From assembly GCF_026283965.1 (NCBI RefSeq), contig NZ_JAPDPD010000005.1, positions 124,001-188,000 of the forward strand: DNA of 64,000 nt, read 5' to 3'. The stretch is from Dyella subtropica. GTDB taxonomy: Bacteria > Pseudomonadota > Gammaproteobacteria > Xanthomonadales > Rhodanobacteraceae. Shown one piece after another: positions 40,801 through 48,523 of the stretch. Numbering within the stretch: the first letter of the stretch is position 1; each line of letters opens with the position of its first letter. Below the pieces are notes generated by a model. That model had not been told where the DNA came from and did not search any database. It saw only the letters and a list, made by a program, of their open reading frames with translations. A program made the position numbers and the translations under genes.

Positions 40801-41556
40801 AAGTTGGCGGTGGCCCTGCTCAAGGACACCGAGGGCAATATCGATGTGAATCTGCCGGTTTCGGGCTCACTGGACGACCCGCAGTTCAGCATGGGCGGCC
40901 TGATCTGGCGCGCCATAGGCAACCTCATCGCCAAGGCTGCCACGGCACCGTTCCGACTGCTCGGTGCGGCTTTTGGCGGCGGCAATCACGAAGACCTGGG
41001 CTATGTGGAATTCGATCCGGGCTCGGCCGTGCTGAATGCGGCGGCGAAGGAACGGTTGAGCAAGATCGTCGGCGTACTCAACCAGAAGCAGGCACTGAGC
41101 CTGGACATCATCGGCCGTGAGGACCCTTCCCTGGACGAGAAGGGGCTGCGCCAAGTGACCGTGGACGACATGGTGCGCAAGGAGAAAGCAGTCGACCAAT
41201 CCGGCAAGAACGCCGATACCTCCGAGGCGGCATTGGCCGAGTTGTCGATTACCCCGGATGAGTACGATCACTTCCTCGCGCGCGCCTATAAGCACGCCGA
41301 TATCGACAAGCCGCGCAACGCCATCGGCCTGAAGAAATCGCTGGAACCGGACGAGATGCGCAGCCTGCTGGAGACGAACGTGAAGGCCGACGACCAGGCC
41401 ATGCGCGACCTGGCGCAACGTCGCGCTGCGGCTGTGCAGACCTGGCTCAAGGGGAAGATCGACGACAAACGCGTGTCGTTGAAGGCCCCCAAGCTCACGG
41501 CTGAAGGAATCGACGATAAGGGCAAGACGACGCGGGTGGATTTCGGATTGCATTGA
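37900..41556 (+). CDS. Large DUF748 / AsmA-like envelope protein
   Basis: A 1218-aa protein. One N-terminal membrane helix (ALLILAMVLVVFGVFGFFAA, about residues 28-47) is followed by a long periplasmic region of the DUF748 type (ASAALGRPVTLGKVHLNPYT), made of repeated beta strands like AsmA/YhdP lipid-bridge proteins. A Pro/Ala linker lies at about 790-830. The C-terminal segment GYVEFDPGSAVLNAAAKERL resembles the start of an OmpA-like module but lacks the usual TDxxG motif. A role in outer-membrane lipid or lipopolysaccharide transport is inferred. ATG 37900 follows GGAG. The gene lies between tdh and kbl. Confidence 0.85.
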   Translation: MADTRPPGRSRLAAGRERALKVYRSHRVRKALLILAMVLVVFGVFGFFAAPSIIKGQVESRASAALGRPVTLGKVHLNPYTLRLDVDQLHIGERDGKSPFVDVDRLTVRTSWTSLFRLAPVLGELALQHPQIHITRTAEHQFNFSDLIDRFASKPAEPNAPPARFAISNISVHNGDIQFDDQVLKAHDRIEQLEVGIPFIANLPSATDVFVQPLLAMRVDGSSVRIDGQTKPFANTHESTIDFQLDRFDLPRYLSYVPKPLPVAIPQGLLSGKLVLHFVQTQPTPQLQLTGNLQLNDFTLNSSHGEAIAKLTQGSAELVDVQPLISRYHLGAMKLDGAQVYYTQSAGGHSNFDTLTSPPAPGEAEKKAPPTDLRMASMALTSSAIHYTDADQNKLDLANLHGNLQGLSMLAAPPAKLELGGQLFGGDISAKGSLDLAAAKLSAALGLKQVDMVPLQAMAGSTMAARAAKGKLDATGQLQLDWGKTVNVHLAPAHAAVTDFALEPPAKGQSAPVAWDKLEADITQIDLASRQAQLASLVATGMQLDVQRNANNTISLTTLFAPPKGAPRAVATKADSGPAWQWSIGHLGIENGAVRFTDHAVGGDKPAQGAVQSLNGGIENLSDKFNQPRDLKLEGSIGKGSFSTAGKVQLMPATADLDLTTKQLDIATFAPYISVPLNVVISSARMSSKGKLHYDGRGAQPKMAYKGDASLERVRVQDKLTGDDFMRWSSLTGNNLDVTYGSGAPRMHVGSLVLNAFYARMIINANGRVNLADVVAKEETAPVSVTRADKNVPAAPEPQKPAPAATAATTPATPAAPAADVLIGQITLVNGQLNYTDNFIKPNYTANLTKLTGKIGAFGTAEGGPPADLVVQAQLDDNSPVDIGGTINPLAPVAFLDIKGKANEVELTRLSAYSSKYTGYPITQGKLTVDVHYLLDQRKLNADNHIFITQLTFGDRMESPGISHLPVKLAVALLKDTEGNIDVNLPVSGSLDDPQFSMGGLIWRAIGNLIAKAATAPFRLLGAAFGGGNHEDLGYVEFDPGSAVLNAAAKERLSKIVGVLNQKQALSLDIIGREDPSLDEKGLRQVTVDDMVRKEKAVDQSGKNADTSEAALAELSITPDEYDHFLARAYKHADIDKPRNAIGLKKSLEPDEMRSLLETNVKADDQAMRDLAQRRAAAVQTWLKGKIDDKRVSLKAPKLTAEGIDDKGKTTRVDFGLH

Positions 41557-41565
41557 GGGGCGCGC

Positions 41566-41590
41566 AAGGGCTCACCCCTCCCCCCCCACA
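41566..41590. repeat. Fragment of the GC-skewed dispersed repeat
   Basis: AAGGGCTCACCCCTCCCCCC matches half of the inverted repeat at 4242-4360 (AAGGGCTTACCCCTCCCCAG). It lies in the short gap between the DUF748 gene and kbl. Confidence 0.4.
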
Positions 41591-41655
41591 CCAGGCGGTT
41601 TTCCAACCGCCCCCAAAGGCTCACAATCAGCATCTTTCCCCCAGGGCTGATCTCC

Positions 41656-42855
41656 ATGAGCTACTCCGCCAAGGCACGCTACGCCGCCGAACTCGAATCC
41701 ATCCGCGAGCAGGGCCTGTTTAAGGCCGAGCGCATCATCACCTCGCCGCAGTCGGCGGAGATCGAGCTCGAAGGCGGGCGCAAGGTGCTCAACTTCTGCG
41801 CCAACAACTACCTTGGCCTGGCCGATCATCCCGAGGTGATCCAGGCGGCGAAGGATGCGCTGGACAGTCATGGCTTCGGCATGGCCTCGGTGCGCTTCAT
41901 CTGCGGCACGCAGGATCTGCACAAGCAACTCGAAAAGAAGATCGCCGAGTTCTTCGGCACCGAGGACAGCATCCTCTACGCCGCCTGCTTCGACGCGAAC
42001 GGTGGCCTCTACGAGCCGCTGCTGGGCGAAGAGGATGCGGTCATCTCTGATGCGCTCAACCACGCTTCGATCATCGACGGCATCCGCCTGTGCAAGGCCA
42101 AGCGCTTCCGCTACGCCAACTGCGATATGGCGGATCTGGAGAAGCAATTGCAGGATGCCGACGCCGCCGGTGCGCGCACCAAGCTGATCACCTCCGACGG
42201 CGCGTTCTCGATGGACGGCTTTATCGCACCGCTGGATCAGATCACCGCGCTCGCGAAAAAGTACAACGCGATGGTGCACATCGACGAATGCCATTGCACC
42301 GGCTTCCTCGGTGAGCACGGCCGCGGTTCGGCCGAGGTCAACGGCGTGATGGACAAGATCGACATCTTCACCGGCACGCTGGGCAAAGCTCTGGGCGGCG
42401 CACTGGGCGGCTTCACGACGGGTCGCACCGAGGTGATCGAGATGCTGCGTCAGCGTTCGCGTCCGTACCTGTTCTCCAACTCGTTGCCGCCGCACGTCGT
42501 GGCAGCGGCGATCAAGGTGTTCGACATGCTCGCCAGCGCCGGTGATTTGCGCGAGCGTGTACAGGAGAACACGCGCTACTTCCGCGAACAGATGACCAAG
42601 GCCGGCTTCGACATCAAGCCAGGCGTGCACCCGATCGTGCCGGTGATGGTGTACGACGCGAAGAAGGCGCAGGCCATGGCGACCGCCCTGCTCGACGAGG
42701 GCATCTACGTCACCGGTTTCTTCTACCCCGTAGTGCCGCAGGGCCAGGCGCGTATCCGTACGCAGATGAGCGCCGCGCATACGCGTGAGCACCTGGATCA
42801 TGCCATCGCTGCATTCACCAAGGTAGGGCGTGCGCTGGGTGTGATCGGCGGCTGA
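41656..42855 (+). CDS. kbl: Glycine C-acetyltransferase (2-amino-3-ketobutyrate CoA ligase)
   Basis: A 399-aa PLP enzyme of the alpha-oxoamine synthase family. It splits 2-amino-3-ketobutyrate with CoA to glycine and acetyl-CoA. [12 protein letters not shown] at the N-terminus, the Schiff-base lysine in [15 protein letters not shown], and [15 protein letters not shown], where many bacterial Kbl proteins have DDSHA[VT]GF. The DECH form recalls the eukaryotic enzyme; the second Cys is unusual. It completes threonine-to-glycine conversion with Tdh and so feeds the glycine sensed upstream of gcvP. Confidence 0.96.
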   Translation: MSYSAKARYAAELESIREQGLFKAERIITSPQSAEIELEGGRKVLNFCANNYLGLADHPEVIQAAKDALDSHGFGMASVRFICGTQDLHKQLEKKIAEFFGTEDSILYAACFDANGGLYEPLLGEEDAVISDALNHASIIDGIRLCKAKRFRYANCDMADLEKQLQDADAAGARTKLITSDGAFSMDGFIAPLDQITALAKKYNAMVHIDECHCTGFLGEHGRGSAEVNGVMDKIDIFTGTLGKALGGALGGFTTGRTEVIEMLRQRSRPYLFSNSLPPHVVAAAIKVFDMLASAGDLRERVQENTRYFREQMTKAGFDIKPGVHPIVPVMVYDAKKAQAMATALLDEGIYVTGFFYPVVPQGQARIRTQMSAAHTREHLDHAIAAFTKVGRALGVIGG

Positions 42856-42862
42856 GCAAGGC

Positions 42863-43075
42863 TTATGGCAGGTTGCTGAGTTCGGCTCGGTAGCGCCAGC
42901 TATCCGTATTCGAGACCTGTGCCGCGTCGGCGAAGTCGAGCAACGCGACTTCGTCGTTAGCCAGCAAGTCGACAACCGATCGGTTGAAGCGGTCGTAGCT
43001 GGCCCAGTTCTCGCGCGCCACCATCCGCATGTATTGCGGTGTGTTGCCGCAGGCGACGAGTCGATACCAGATCAC
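42863..43075 (-). other. Possible short gene or gene remnant
   Basis: A 70-codon frame with protein-like composition (ENWASYDRFNRSVVDLLAND). There is no clear RBS and no recognised family. It overlaps the possible LysR remnant on the other strand at its 5' end. It may be the tail of a decayed gene. Confidence 0.25.
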
Positions 43076-43392
43076 TTACGGCGAAAACGATTCGTGTCTT
43101 CACCACCTGGTTCATCCAAGTGCTTGGCAGAAGCCTGGGACGGCTCAACACGGTGGCGCATTTCGAGGAATTGGAAGAAGTGCTGGATTGGGTGGCCGCT
43201 GACAGGGGCAATTCCATCGTGCCGGCGGCGTGCGCTGTGGATCACGAGCAGCGAGGCGAAATCGTCGCCATACGCAAGCCGGGCATCACCTGCCAGAACA
43301 CCATATATGCCGTGCTGGATTCGGAGCGCTGCCATCCCGCCGTGGAACGCACCTTGGCGGCAGTGAAAACTCGGACGTCTATTTGCGACTGA
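43039..43392 (+). pseudogene. Probable remnant of a LysR-type regulator (C-terminal part)
   Basis: The frame encodes about 100 residues that resemble the second half of an LTTR effector domain: HFEELEEVLDWVAADRGNSI, then VPAACAVDHEQRGEIVAIRK, then a strand/helix ending HPAVERTLAAVK. There is no helix-turn-helix and no plausible start or RBS. The end overlaps the 3' end of the convergent pseudouridine synthase gene. The family assignment is tentative. Confidence 0.35.
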
Positions 43393-44131
43393 GGCGCGCC
43401 ACTTCGTCCGGTCGAAGGTGTCGCCATTGCCCCTTCGCCAGATCGCCCAGCTTGAAGTCGCCGATGGCTACGCGAATCAGCCGTAGCACACCGATATCGT
43501 GAGCGGCCAGCAGGCGCCGAATGTGCCGGTTGCGACCTTCGTCGAGCACGATTTCCAGCCAGGCATTTTTCTCGCCGCTACGCAGTAAGGTCACCTGTTT
43601 GGCGGCCAATCGCTCGCCTTCGTCCACGGTGCTCTGAATCAGGCGAGCTAGCGTGGTCTGGTCCGGAATGGCGTCGATCTGGACGTGATAGGTCTTGTCC
43701 ACGTGATGTCGCGGCTCGGTCAGGTGTGCCGCCCACACGCTGTCGTTGCTAAGCAGCAGCAGGCCTTCGCTAGCCTTATCCAGCCGCCCCACTGGGCCCA
43801 GCCAGGGCAAACCGGCCTCCGCAAGCAGGTCATACACCGTATCCCTGCCGCGCTCGTCAGCGGCGCTGACCACGATGCCGCGAGGCTTGTTCAATGCCAC
43901 GTAGACACGCTGAGCTACACCCACCACCTCACCGTCCAGCAGGATGCGCTGTTTTGCCGGATCGGCCGGGCGCTCGGGATCGAGCACGACGCGCCCATCC
44001 ACACTCACCCTGCCCTCGCGCACCGCCTTCTCGGCCTGGCTGCGCGAGCACACGCCCAGCTTGCTGAGCACGCGGGCGAGACCGTGCCGCGGCGCAGCAG
44101 AAGCGGTCGAACGTGGACGGAACGAACTCAT
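43379..44131 (-). CDS. rRNA pseudouridine synthase (RsuA/RluB/E/F family)
   Basis: A 250-aa protein. N-terminal S4 RNA-binding domain (GLARVLSKLGVCSRSQAEKA, VREGRVSVDGRVV) and a catalytic domain with the nucleophilic Asp in GRLDKASEGLLLLSND, plus LNKPRGIVVS and LDEGRNRHIRRLL. It converts uridine to pseudouridine in ribosomal RNA; which site cannot be told from these motifs. ATG 44131 follows TTGGGA. The stop overlaps the LysR remnant on the opposite strand. Confidence 0.9.
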   Translation of the reverse strand: MSSFRPRSTASAAPRHGLARVLSKLGVCSRSQAEKAVREGRVSVDGRVVLDPERPADPAKQRILLDGEVVGVAQRVYVALNKPRGIVVSAADERGRDTVYDLLAEAGLPWLGPVGRLDKASEGLLLLSNDSVWAAHLTEPRHHVDKTYHVQIDAIPDQTTLARLIQSTVDEGERLAAKQVTLLRSGEKNAWLEIVLDEGRNRHIRRLLAAHDIGVLRLIRVAIGDFKLGDLAKGQWRHLRPDEVARLSRK

Positions 44132-44203
44132 TCCCAACGGCCTTTCTCGATCCTTATGTTCTACATCGTGCCCGATCTGCGTATCGCAGCGGCAACACAA
44201 AAG

Positions 44204-44229
44204 AAAAGCCCGGCTTTCGCCGGGCTTTT
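44204..44229 (-). terminator. Terminator of ompA-like copy A
   Basis: Eleven-bp stem AAAAGCCCGGC / GCCGGGCTTTT with a 4-nt loop, 20 nt after the stop. The minus-strand transcript continues CTTTTGTG. It is nearly identical to the element after copy B. Confidence 0.9.
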
Positions 44230-44249
44230 CGGGACGACCTTGCGGTCGA

Positions 44250-45356
44250 TTACTGCTGGACCTGCAGCTCGGTGCGACGGTTGCGGGCTTTGCCGGCTTC
44301 CGTGTCGTTGCTATCGATCGGATCGCTCTTGCCGTGGCCGATCGGACCTTCCAGGCGGCTGGCAGCCACACCGTGGGAGGTCAGGTAGTCGAACACGATC
44401 GAAGCGCGACGCTCGGACAGGCTCTGGTTGTAGGCATCCTTACCGACCGAGTCGGTGTAGCCGGCCACCATGGCCTTGACCTGCGGGTAGCGGTTCAGGG
44501 TGTCGACGGCCTGGTCGAGAATGGCGATCGAGTCGGCGGACGGCTCAGCCAGCGCCTTCTTGATGTCCTTCTCGCCCTTCTTCGGACGGTCGAACTTGAA
44601 GTTCACGCCGCGCAGGTCGATGACCACCTTCGCCACGCAACCATCCGGACCGACGATGGTGCCTTCCGGCAGATCCGGGCACTTGTTGTCGCACAGGTTC
44701 ACGCCGTTGCGGAACTGCTTGGAGCAGTCCGGAGCAACCGGGGCGACCGGAGCAACCACTGCCGGGGCAGCGGCGGCCGGCGCGCCGAAGCGCGAGACCA
44801 CGCTGAAGCCCAGGAACCAATCGCCGTAGCCGTTCTTCTTCGGCTGGCTCTTGTCGTCCCAGTCGTAGCGGTAACCGGCTTCAGCACGGATGTCCGAGCT
44901 GTCGGTGATCGACTTGGACACGCCCGCGCCCAGCTCGGCAGCCGGTGCCCAGCCGTTGTTGAAGCGGTTCTTGTGGTAGCTGCCCATCACGCCGGCCAGC
45001 AGATACGGACGCCATGCGTCCGCCGCGCCGAAGTAGTAACGAGCGGTCACACCGAAATTGTTGCTCGCCCAGTTGCCGCCACCGATCTTCTTATCGATGT
45101 CGCGCTTGGTGCGATCGACGAACAGGTCGATCGAGGTATTCGGGGCAATGAAACGACCCACGCCCAGACCGTAGTAAACCTGACGGCTGTTGGTGTTGCG
45201 GTCGGTATCGTTGTAGTAACCACCCACGGTCGGCGCAATGTACCAGCGACCGTCGTAGCTCGGCGTGGTCGCACCGGCAGCGTTGTCCTGCGCGTGAACG
45301 GCACCTACGCCGCCCAGGGCCAGGGCGACTAGAAAATACAAGCCCTTACGATTCAT
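44250..45356 (-). CDS. OmpA-family outer-membrane protein, copy A
   Basis: A 368-aa protein. Signal peptide (MNRKGLYFLVALALGGVGAV), 8-stranded N-terminal barrel (RWYIAPTVGGYYNDTDRNTN ... WFLGFSVVSRFG), Ala/Pro/Val linker, a four-Cys segment (DCSKQFRNGVNLCDNKCPD ... GPDGC), then the OmpA peptidoglycan-binding domain with VAGYTDSVGKDAYNQSLSERR and ARNRRTEL. It tethers the outer membrane to the cell wall. Copy B lies directly upstream, and the two share leader, terminator and most residues. Confidence 0.93.
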   Translation of the reverse strand: MNRKGLYFLVALALGGVGAVHAQDNAAGATTPSYDGRWYIAPTVGGYYNDTDRNTNSRQVYYGLGVGRFIAPNTSIDLFVDRTKRDIDKKIGGGNWASNNFGVTARYYFGAADAWRPYLLAGVMGSYHKNRFNNGWAPAAELGAGVSKSITDSSDIRAEAGYRYDWDDKSQPKKNGYGDWFLGFSVVSRFGAPAAAAPAVVAPVAPVAPDCSKQFRNGVNLCDNKCPDLPEGTIVGPDGCVAKVVIDLRGVNFKFDRPKKGEKDIKKALAEPSADSIAILDQAVDTLNRYPQVKAMVAGYTDSVGKDAYNQSLSERRASIVFDYLTSHGVAASRLEGPIGHGKSDPIDSNDTEAGKARNRRTELQVQQ

Positions 45357-45683
45357 CAGGTGTCTCCTCGTTTATTGGTTTTCGCGTCCGTTCCACCCCA
45401 GACGGAAATCGCGCGTCAGAACTTCAGGGTTCGACATCCAGGGACTTTCAATGTCCCTTGCTTGGCGTTCCTAACAGCAAGCGGCGCAGAGTGTAGCAAA
45501 ATCGTTAAGTGATACCCACATCCCTGAACATACATACATGACAGCTTAAGCTTTCGGTGGGTTCTCGTTCAGCCAAACGGGGCCAAAAACGTCGAGACGA
45601 CACTCGCCAGAAACGACGTAATTCATTGTCACAAAAGAAAAGCCCGGCTTTTGCCGGGCTTTTCAGGACGACTTTCCAGTCGG
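45357..45683. other. Gap between the two ompA-like copies
   Basis: It holds the leader and promoter region of copy A (about 45357-45540) and the terminator of copy B (45638-45663). The stretch 45480-45560 is AT-rich and probably carries the copy A promoter. No gene seen. Confidence 0.6.
45638..45663 (-). terminator. Terminator of ompA-like copy B
   Basis: Stem AAAAGCCCGGC / GCCGGGCTTTT with loop TTTT, 20 nt after the stop; duplicate of the copy A element. Confidence 0.9.
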
Positions 45684-46784
45684 TTACTGCTGGACCTGCA
45701 GCTCGGTGCGACGGTTGCGGGCGCGGCCGGCATCCGTGTCGTTGCTGTCGATCGGATCGCCCTTGCCATGACCGATCGGGCCTTCCAGGCGGCTGGCAGC
45801 CACCCCGTGGGAGGTCAGGTAGTCGTACACGATCGAAGCGCGGCGCTCCGACAGACTCTGGTTGTACGCGTCCTTACCCACCGAGTCGGTGTAGCCGGCC
45901 ACGAGCACCTTCACCTGCGGATAACGCTGCAGGGTATCGACGGCCTGATCCAGCACCGCGATCGAGTCGGCGCTCGGCTCAGCCAGGGCCTTCTTGATGT
46001 CCTTCTCGCCCTTCTTCGGACGGTCGAACTTGAAGTTCACGCCGCGCAGGTCGATCACCACCTTCTGCGGGCAGCCGTCCGGACCGACGATGGTGCCTTC
46101 CGGCAGATCCGGGCACTTGTTGTCGCACAGGTTCACGCCGTTGCGGAACTGCTTGGAGCAGTCGGGCGCTGCGGGCGGCGGAGCCGCCGCCACTGGAGCA
46201 GCGGCCGGTGCTCCGAAGCGCGAGACCACGCTGAAGCCCAGGAACCAGTCGCCATAACCGTTCTTTTTCGGCTGGGTCTTGTCATCCCAGTCGTAGCGGT
46301 AGCCAGCCTCGGCGCGAAAATCCGTGCTATCGGTGATGGTTTTGGAGATACCAACCCCACCCTCCGCCGCCGGCGCCCAGTCGTTGTCGACACGATTGTG
46401 GTGGTAGCTGCCCATGACGCCGCCTAGCAGATACGGGCGCCATGAGTCCCATGCGCCGAAGTAGTAGCGCGCGGCGACGCCATAGCTGTTGTTTGACCAA
46501 GTGCCGCCACCGACCTTCCTATCGATATCGCGTTTGGTGCGATCGATAAACAGGTCGACCGAGAGGTTCGGCGCGAAGAATCGGCCCACACCCAGGCCGT
46601 AGTAAACCTGACGGCTGTTGGTGTTGCGATCGGTATCGTTGTAGTAGCCGCCCACGGTGGGCGCGATGTACCAGCGTCCGTCGTAGGTAGGCGTTGCCGC
46701 GCTGGAGGTGCCGTCTTGCGCATGAGCGGCACTTACACCGCCCAGGGCCAACGCGATCAGGAAGTACAAACCCTTACGTTTCAT
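45684..46784 (-). CDS. OmpA-family outer-membrane protein, copy B
   Basis: A 366-aa protein with the same architecture as copy A: signal peptide (MKRKGLYFLIALALGGVSAA), barrel, linker, four-Cys segment and OmpA domain (VAGYTDSVGKDAYNQSLSERR). Differences cluster in the linker (PVAAAPPPAAPDCSK against AVVAPVAPVAPDCSK) and in a few barrel positions (GVGISKTITDSTDF against GAGVSKSITDSSDI). The C-terminal 120 residues are almost identical. Each copy has its own leader, so they may be expressed under different conditions. Confidence 0.93.
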   Translation of the reverse strand: MKRKGLYFLIALALGGVSAAHAQDGTSSAATPTYDGRWYIAPTVGGYYNDTDRNTNSRQVYYGLGVGRFFAPNLSVDLFIDRTKRDIDRKVGGGTWSNNSYGVAARYYFGAWDSWRPYLLGGVMGSYHHNRVDNDWAPAAEGGVGISKTITDSTDFRAEAGYRYDWDDKTQPKKNGYGDWFLGFSVVSRFGAPAAAPVAAAPPPAAPDCSKQFRNGVNLCDNKCPDLPEGTIVGPDGCPQKVVIDLRGVNFKFDRPKKGEKDIKKALAEPSADSIAVLDQAVDTLQRYPQVKVLVAGYTDSVGKDAYNQSLSERRASIVYDYLTSHGVAASRLEGPIGHGKGDPIDSNDTDAGRARNRRTELQVQQ

Positions 46785-46989
46785 CAGGTGTCTCCTCGTA
46801 TATTGGTTTTCGCGTCCGTTCCACCCCAGACGGGAGCAATCACGCCGCAGAACCCGTCATGAGTCCGGGCCGAAAATCGGCCTTGAAGCTTGAAGCTAGA
46901 CCACCCGAAACGGGCGCGAAGAGTTTAGCAAAAAATAAACAATCGCCATGGCACTCGGAACGCCCGTTCATTCTCAGCTCACGCCGTCT

Positions 46990-48441
46990 TTACAACGTGA
47001 AGAGACCCAGGAATTGTTGTACTGGCATGGCATCGAGCCTGGCGGTGTCCGCCGTGGCGTCGAGGATCGCGTTGACTTGATGTGACGGCAGATGCCCACG
47101 CATGGCCCCTTCGAACTTTTTCAGCAGAACCGGGATGCCTTCGGCACGGCGCTTGCGGTGGCCGATCGGAAAATCGATCGAAACCTTCTCGGTGCTGCTG
47201 CCGTCCTTGAAAAACACCTGTACCGAGTTGCCGATATAGCGCTTTTCAGGATCGAAATAATCCTTGGTGAATTGCGGATTCTCGCTAACCACCATTTTGT
47301 CGCGCAGTACATCGATACGCGGGTCGGCGGCCACGTCGTCGTTATAGTCGTCGGCCGTGAGACGGCCAAAAATCAGCGGCACCGCCACCATGTACTGGAT
47401 GCAGTGATCGCGATCGGCGTAATTCGCCAGCGGGCCGGTCTTGTCGATGATGCGCGCGCCCGCTTCCTGGGTCTCGATCACCACCTTATCGATCTGGTCG
47501 ACCTTACCGGCCACCTGGCTGTGCAGCTGCATGGCGCACTCCACCGCGGTCTGCGCGTGGAACTCGGCCGGGAAGCTGATCTTGAACAGCACGTTCTCCA
47601 TCACATAACTGCCGAACGGGCGCTCGAACTCGAACGCCTTGCCCTTGAAGGCCACGTCGTAATAACCCCAGGTCTTGGCCGACAGCGCCGACGGATAGCC
47701 CACCACTCCGCGGTACACAGCGTTGATGGCATGAGTCACCGCACGACGGCAAGCATCGCCGGCCGCCCAGCTCTTGCGCGGGCCCGTGTTCGGCGCGTGG
47801 CGATAGGTGCGCAGCGCACCATTGTCGATCCAGCTGTGCGACACGGCCGTGGTGATCTGCTCCTTGTTGCCGCCCAGCATCGCGGTGGCGACGGCAGTGG
47901 ACGCCAGACGCACCAGAATCACGTGATCTTGACCCACGCGGTTGAAGCTGTTGAGCAGCGCGTAGCAACCCTGGATCTCATGCGCCTTGATGGCATAGGT
48001 CAGCACGTCGCGCACGGTCAGCGCCTTGCCGCCTTTGCGCTCGGCCTTGCGGCTGAGGTAATCGGCCACCGACAGGATCGCACCGAGGTTGTCCGACGGA
48101 TGGCCCCACTCGGCGGCCAGCCAGGTGTCGTTGAAGTCCAGCCAGCGGATCTGCGTGCCGATGGAGAACGCGGCCTGCACCGGATCCAACTCATGACTGG
48201 TCCCCGGCACGCGAGCGCCGCCCGGCAGATTCGCGCCCGGCACAACCGGGCCCAGGTGCTTCACGCACTCGGGAAACTTCATCGCCATCATCGCGGTGGC
48301 GAGGGAGTCCAGCAGCATGTAGCGCGCGGTGTCGTACGCCTCGGTCGAATCGATCTTGCAATCGGTGACGTAATTAGCGATGTCGACCATCGGCTGATCG
48401 GGGTCTGGACGCTTGGCGGAGCGGATGTCATGCGTACTCAT
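46990..48441 (-). CDS. prpD: 2-Methylcitrate dehydratase (PrpD type)
   Basis: A 483-aa protein, typical of PrpD. It dehydrates 2-methylcitrate to 2-methyl-cis-aconitate, the step after PrpC. Family stretches include RWLDFNDTWLAAEWGHPSDN, KAHEIQGCYALLNSFNRVG and SYVMENVLFKISFPAEFHAQ. ATG 48441 follows GGAGAC. It is the last gene of acnD-prpF-prpD, 82 bp after prpF. PrpD and AcnD catalyse overlapping reactions, so having both genes adjacent is noteworthy. Confidence 0.95.
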   Translation of the reverse strand: MSTHDIRSAKRPDPDQPMVDIANYVTDCKIDSTEAYDTARYMLLDSLATAMMAMKFPECVKHLGPVVPGANLPGGARVPGTSHELDPVQAAFSIGTQIRWLDFNDTWLAAEWGHPSDNLGAILSVADYLSRKAERKGGKALTVRDVLTYAIKAHEIQGCYALLNSFNRVGQDHVILVRLASTAVATAMLGGNKEQITTAVSHSWIDNGALRTYRHAPNTGPRKSWAAGDACRRAVTHAINAVYRGVVGYPSALSAKTWGYYDVAFKGKAFEFERPFGSYVMENVLFKISFPAEFHAQTAVECAMQLHSQVAGKVDQIDKVVIETQEAGARIIDKTGPLANYADRDHCIQYMVAVPLIFGRLTADDYNDDVAADPRIDVLRDKMVVSENPQFTKDYFDPEKRYIGNSVQVFFKDGSSTEKVSIDFPIGHRKRRAEGIPVLLKKFEGAMRGHLPSHQVNAILDATADTARLDAMPVQQFLGLFTL

Positions 48442-48523
48442 GAGGCTCGTCTCCTGGCAACAGGGAAACCGCCATTGCGTCGCGGAGGCTTAACCCTTTC
48501 GGTTGACGCAACCTTTGTCGAGC

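Larger units (their letters stand above)
44197..46833 (-). repeat. Tandem duplication of an ompA-like transcription unit
   Basis: Copy A (about 44197-45405) and copy B (about 45627-46833) each contain leader, gene and terminator. Matching points are offset by 1434 bp at the 3' end and 1428 bp at the 5' end, the 6-bp difference being two codons. The leaders share TATTGGTTTTCGCGTCCGTT and its flanks. The hairpins differ by one loop base. Confidence 0.9.
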
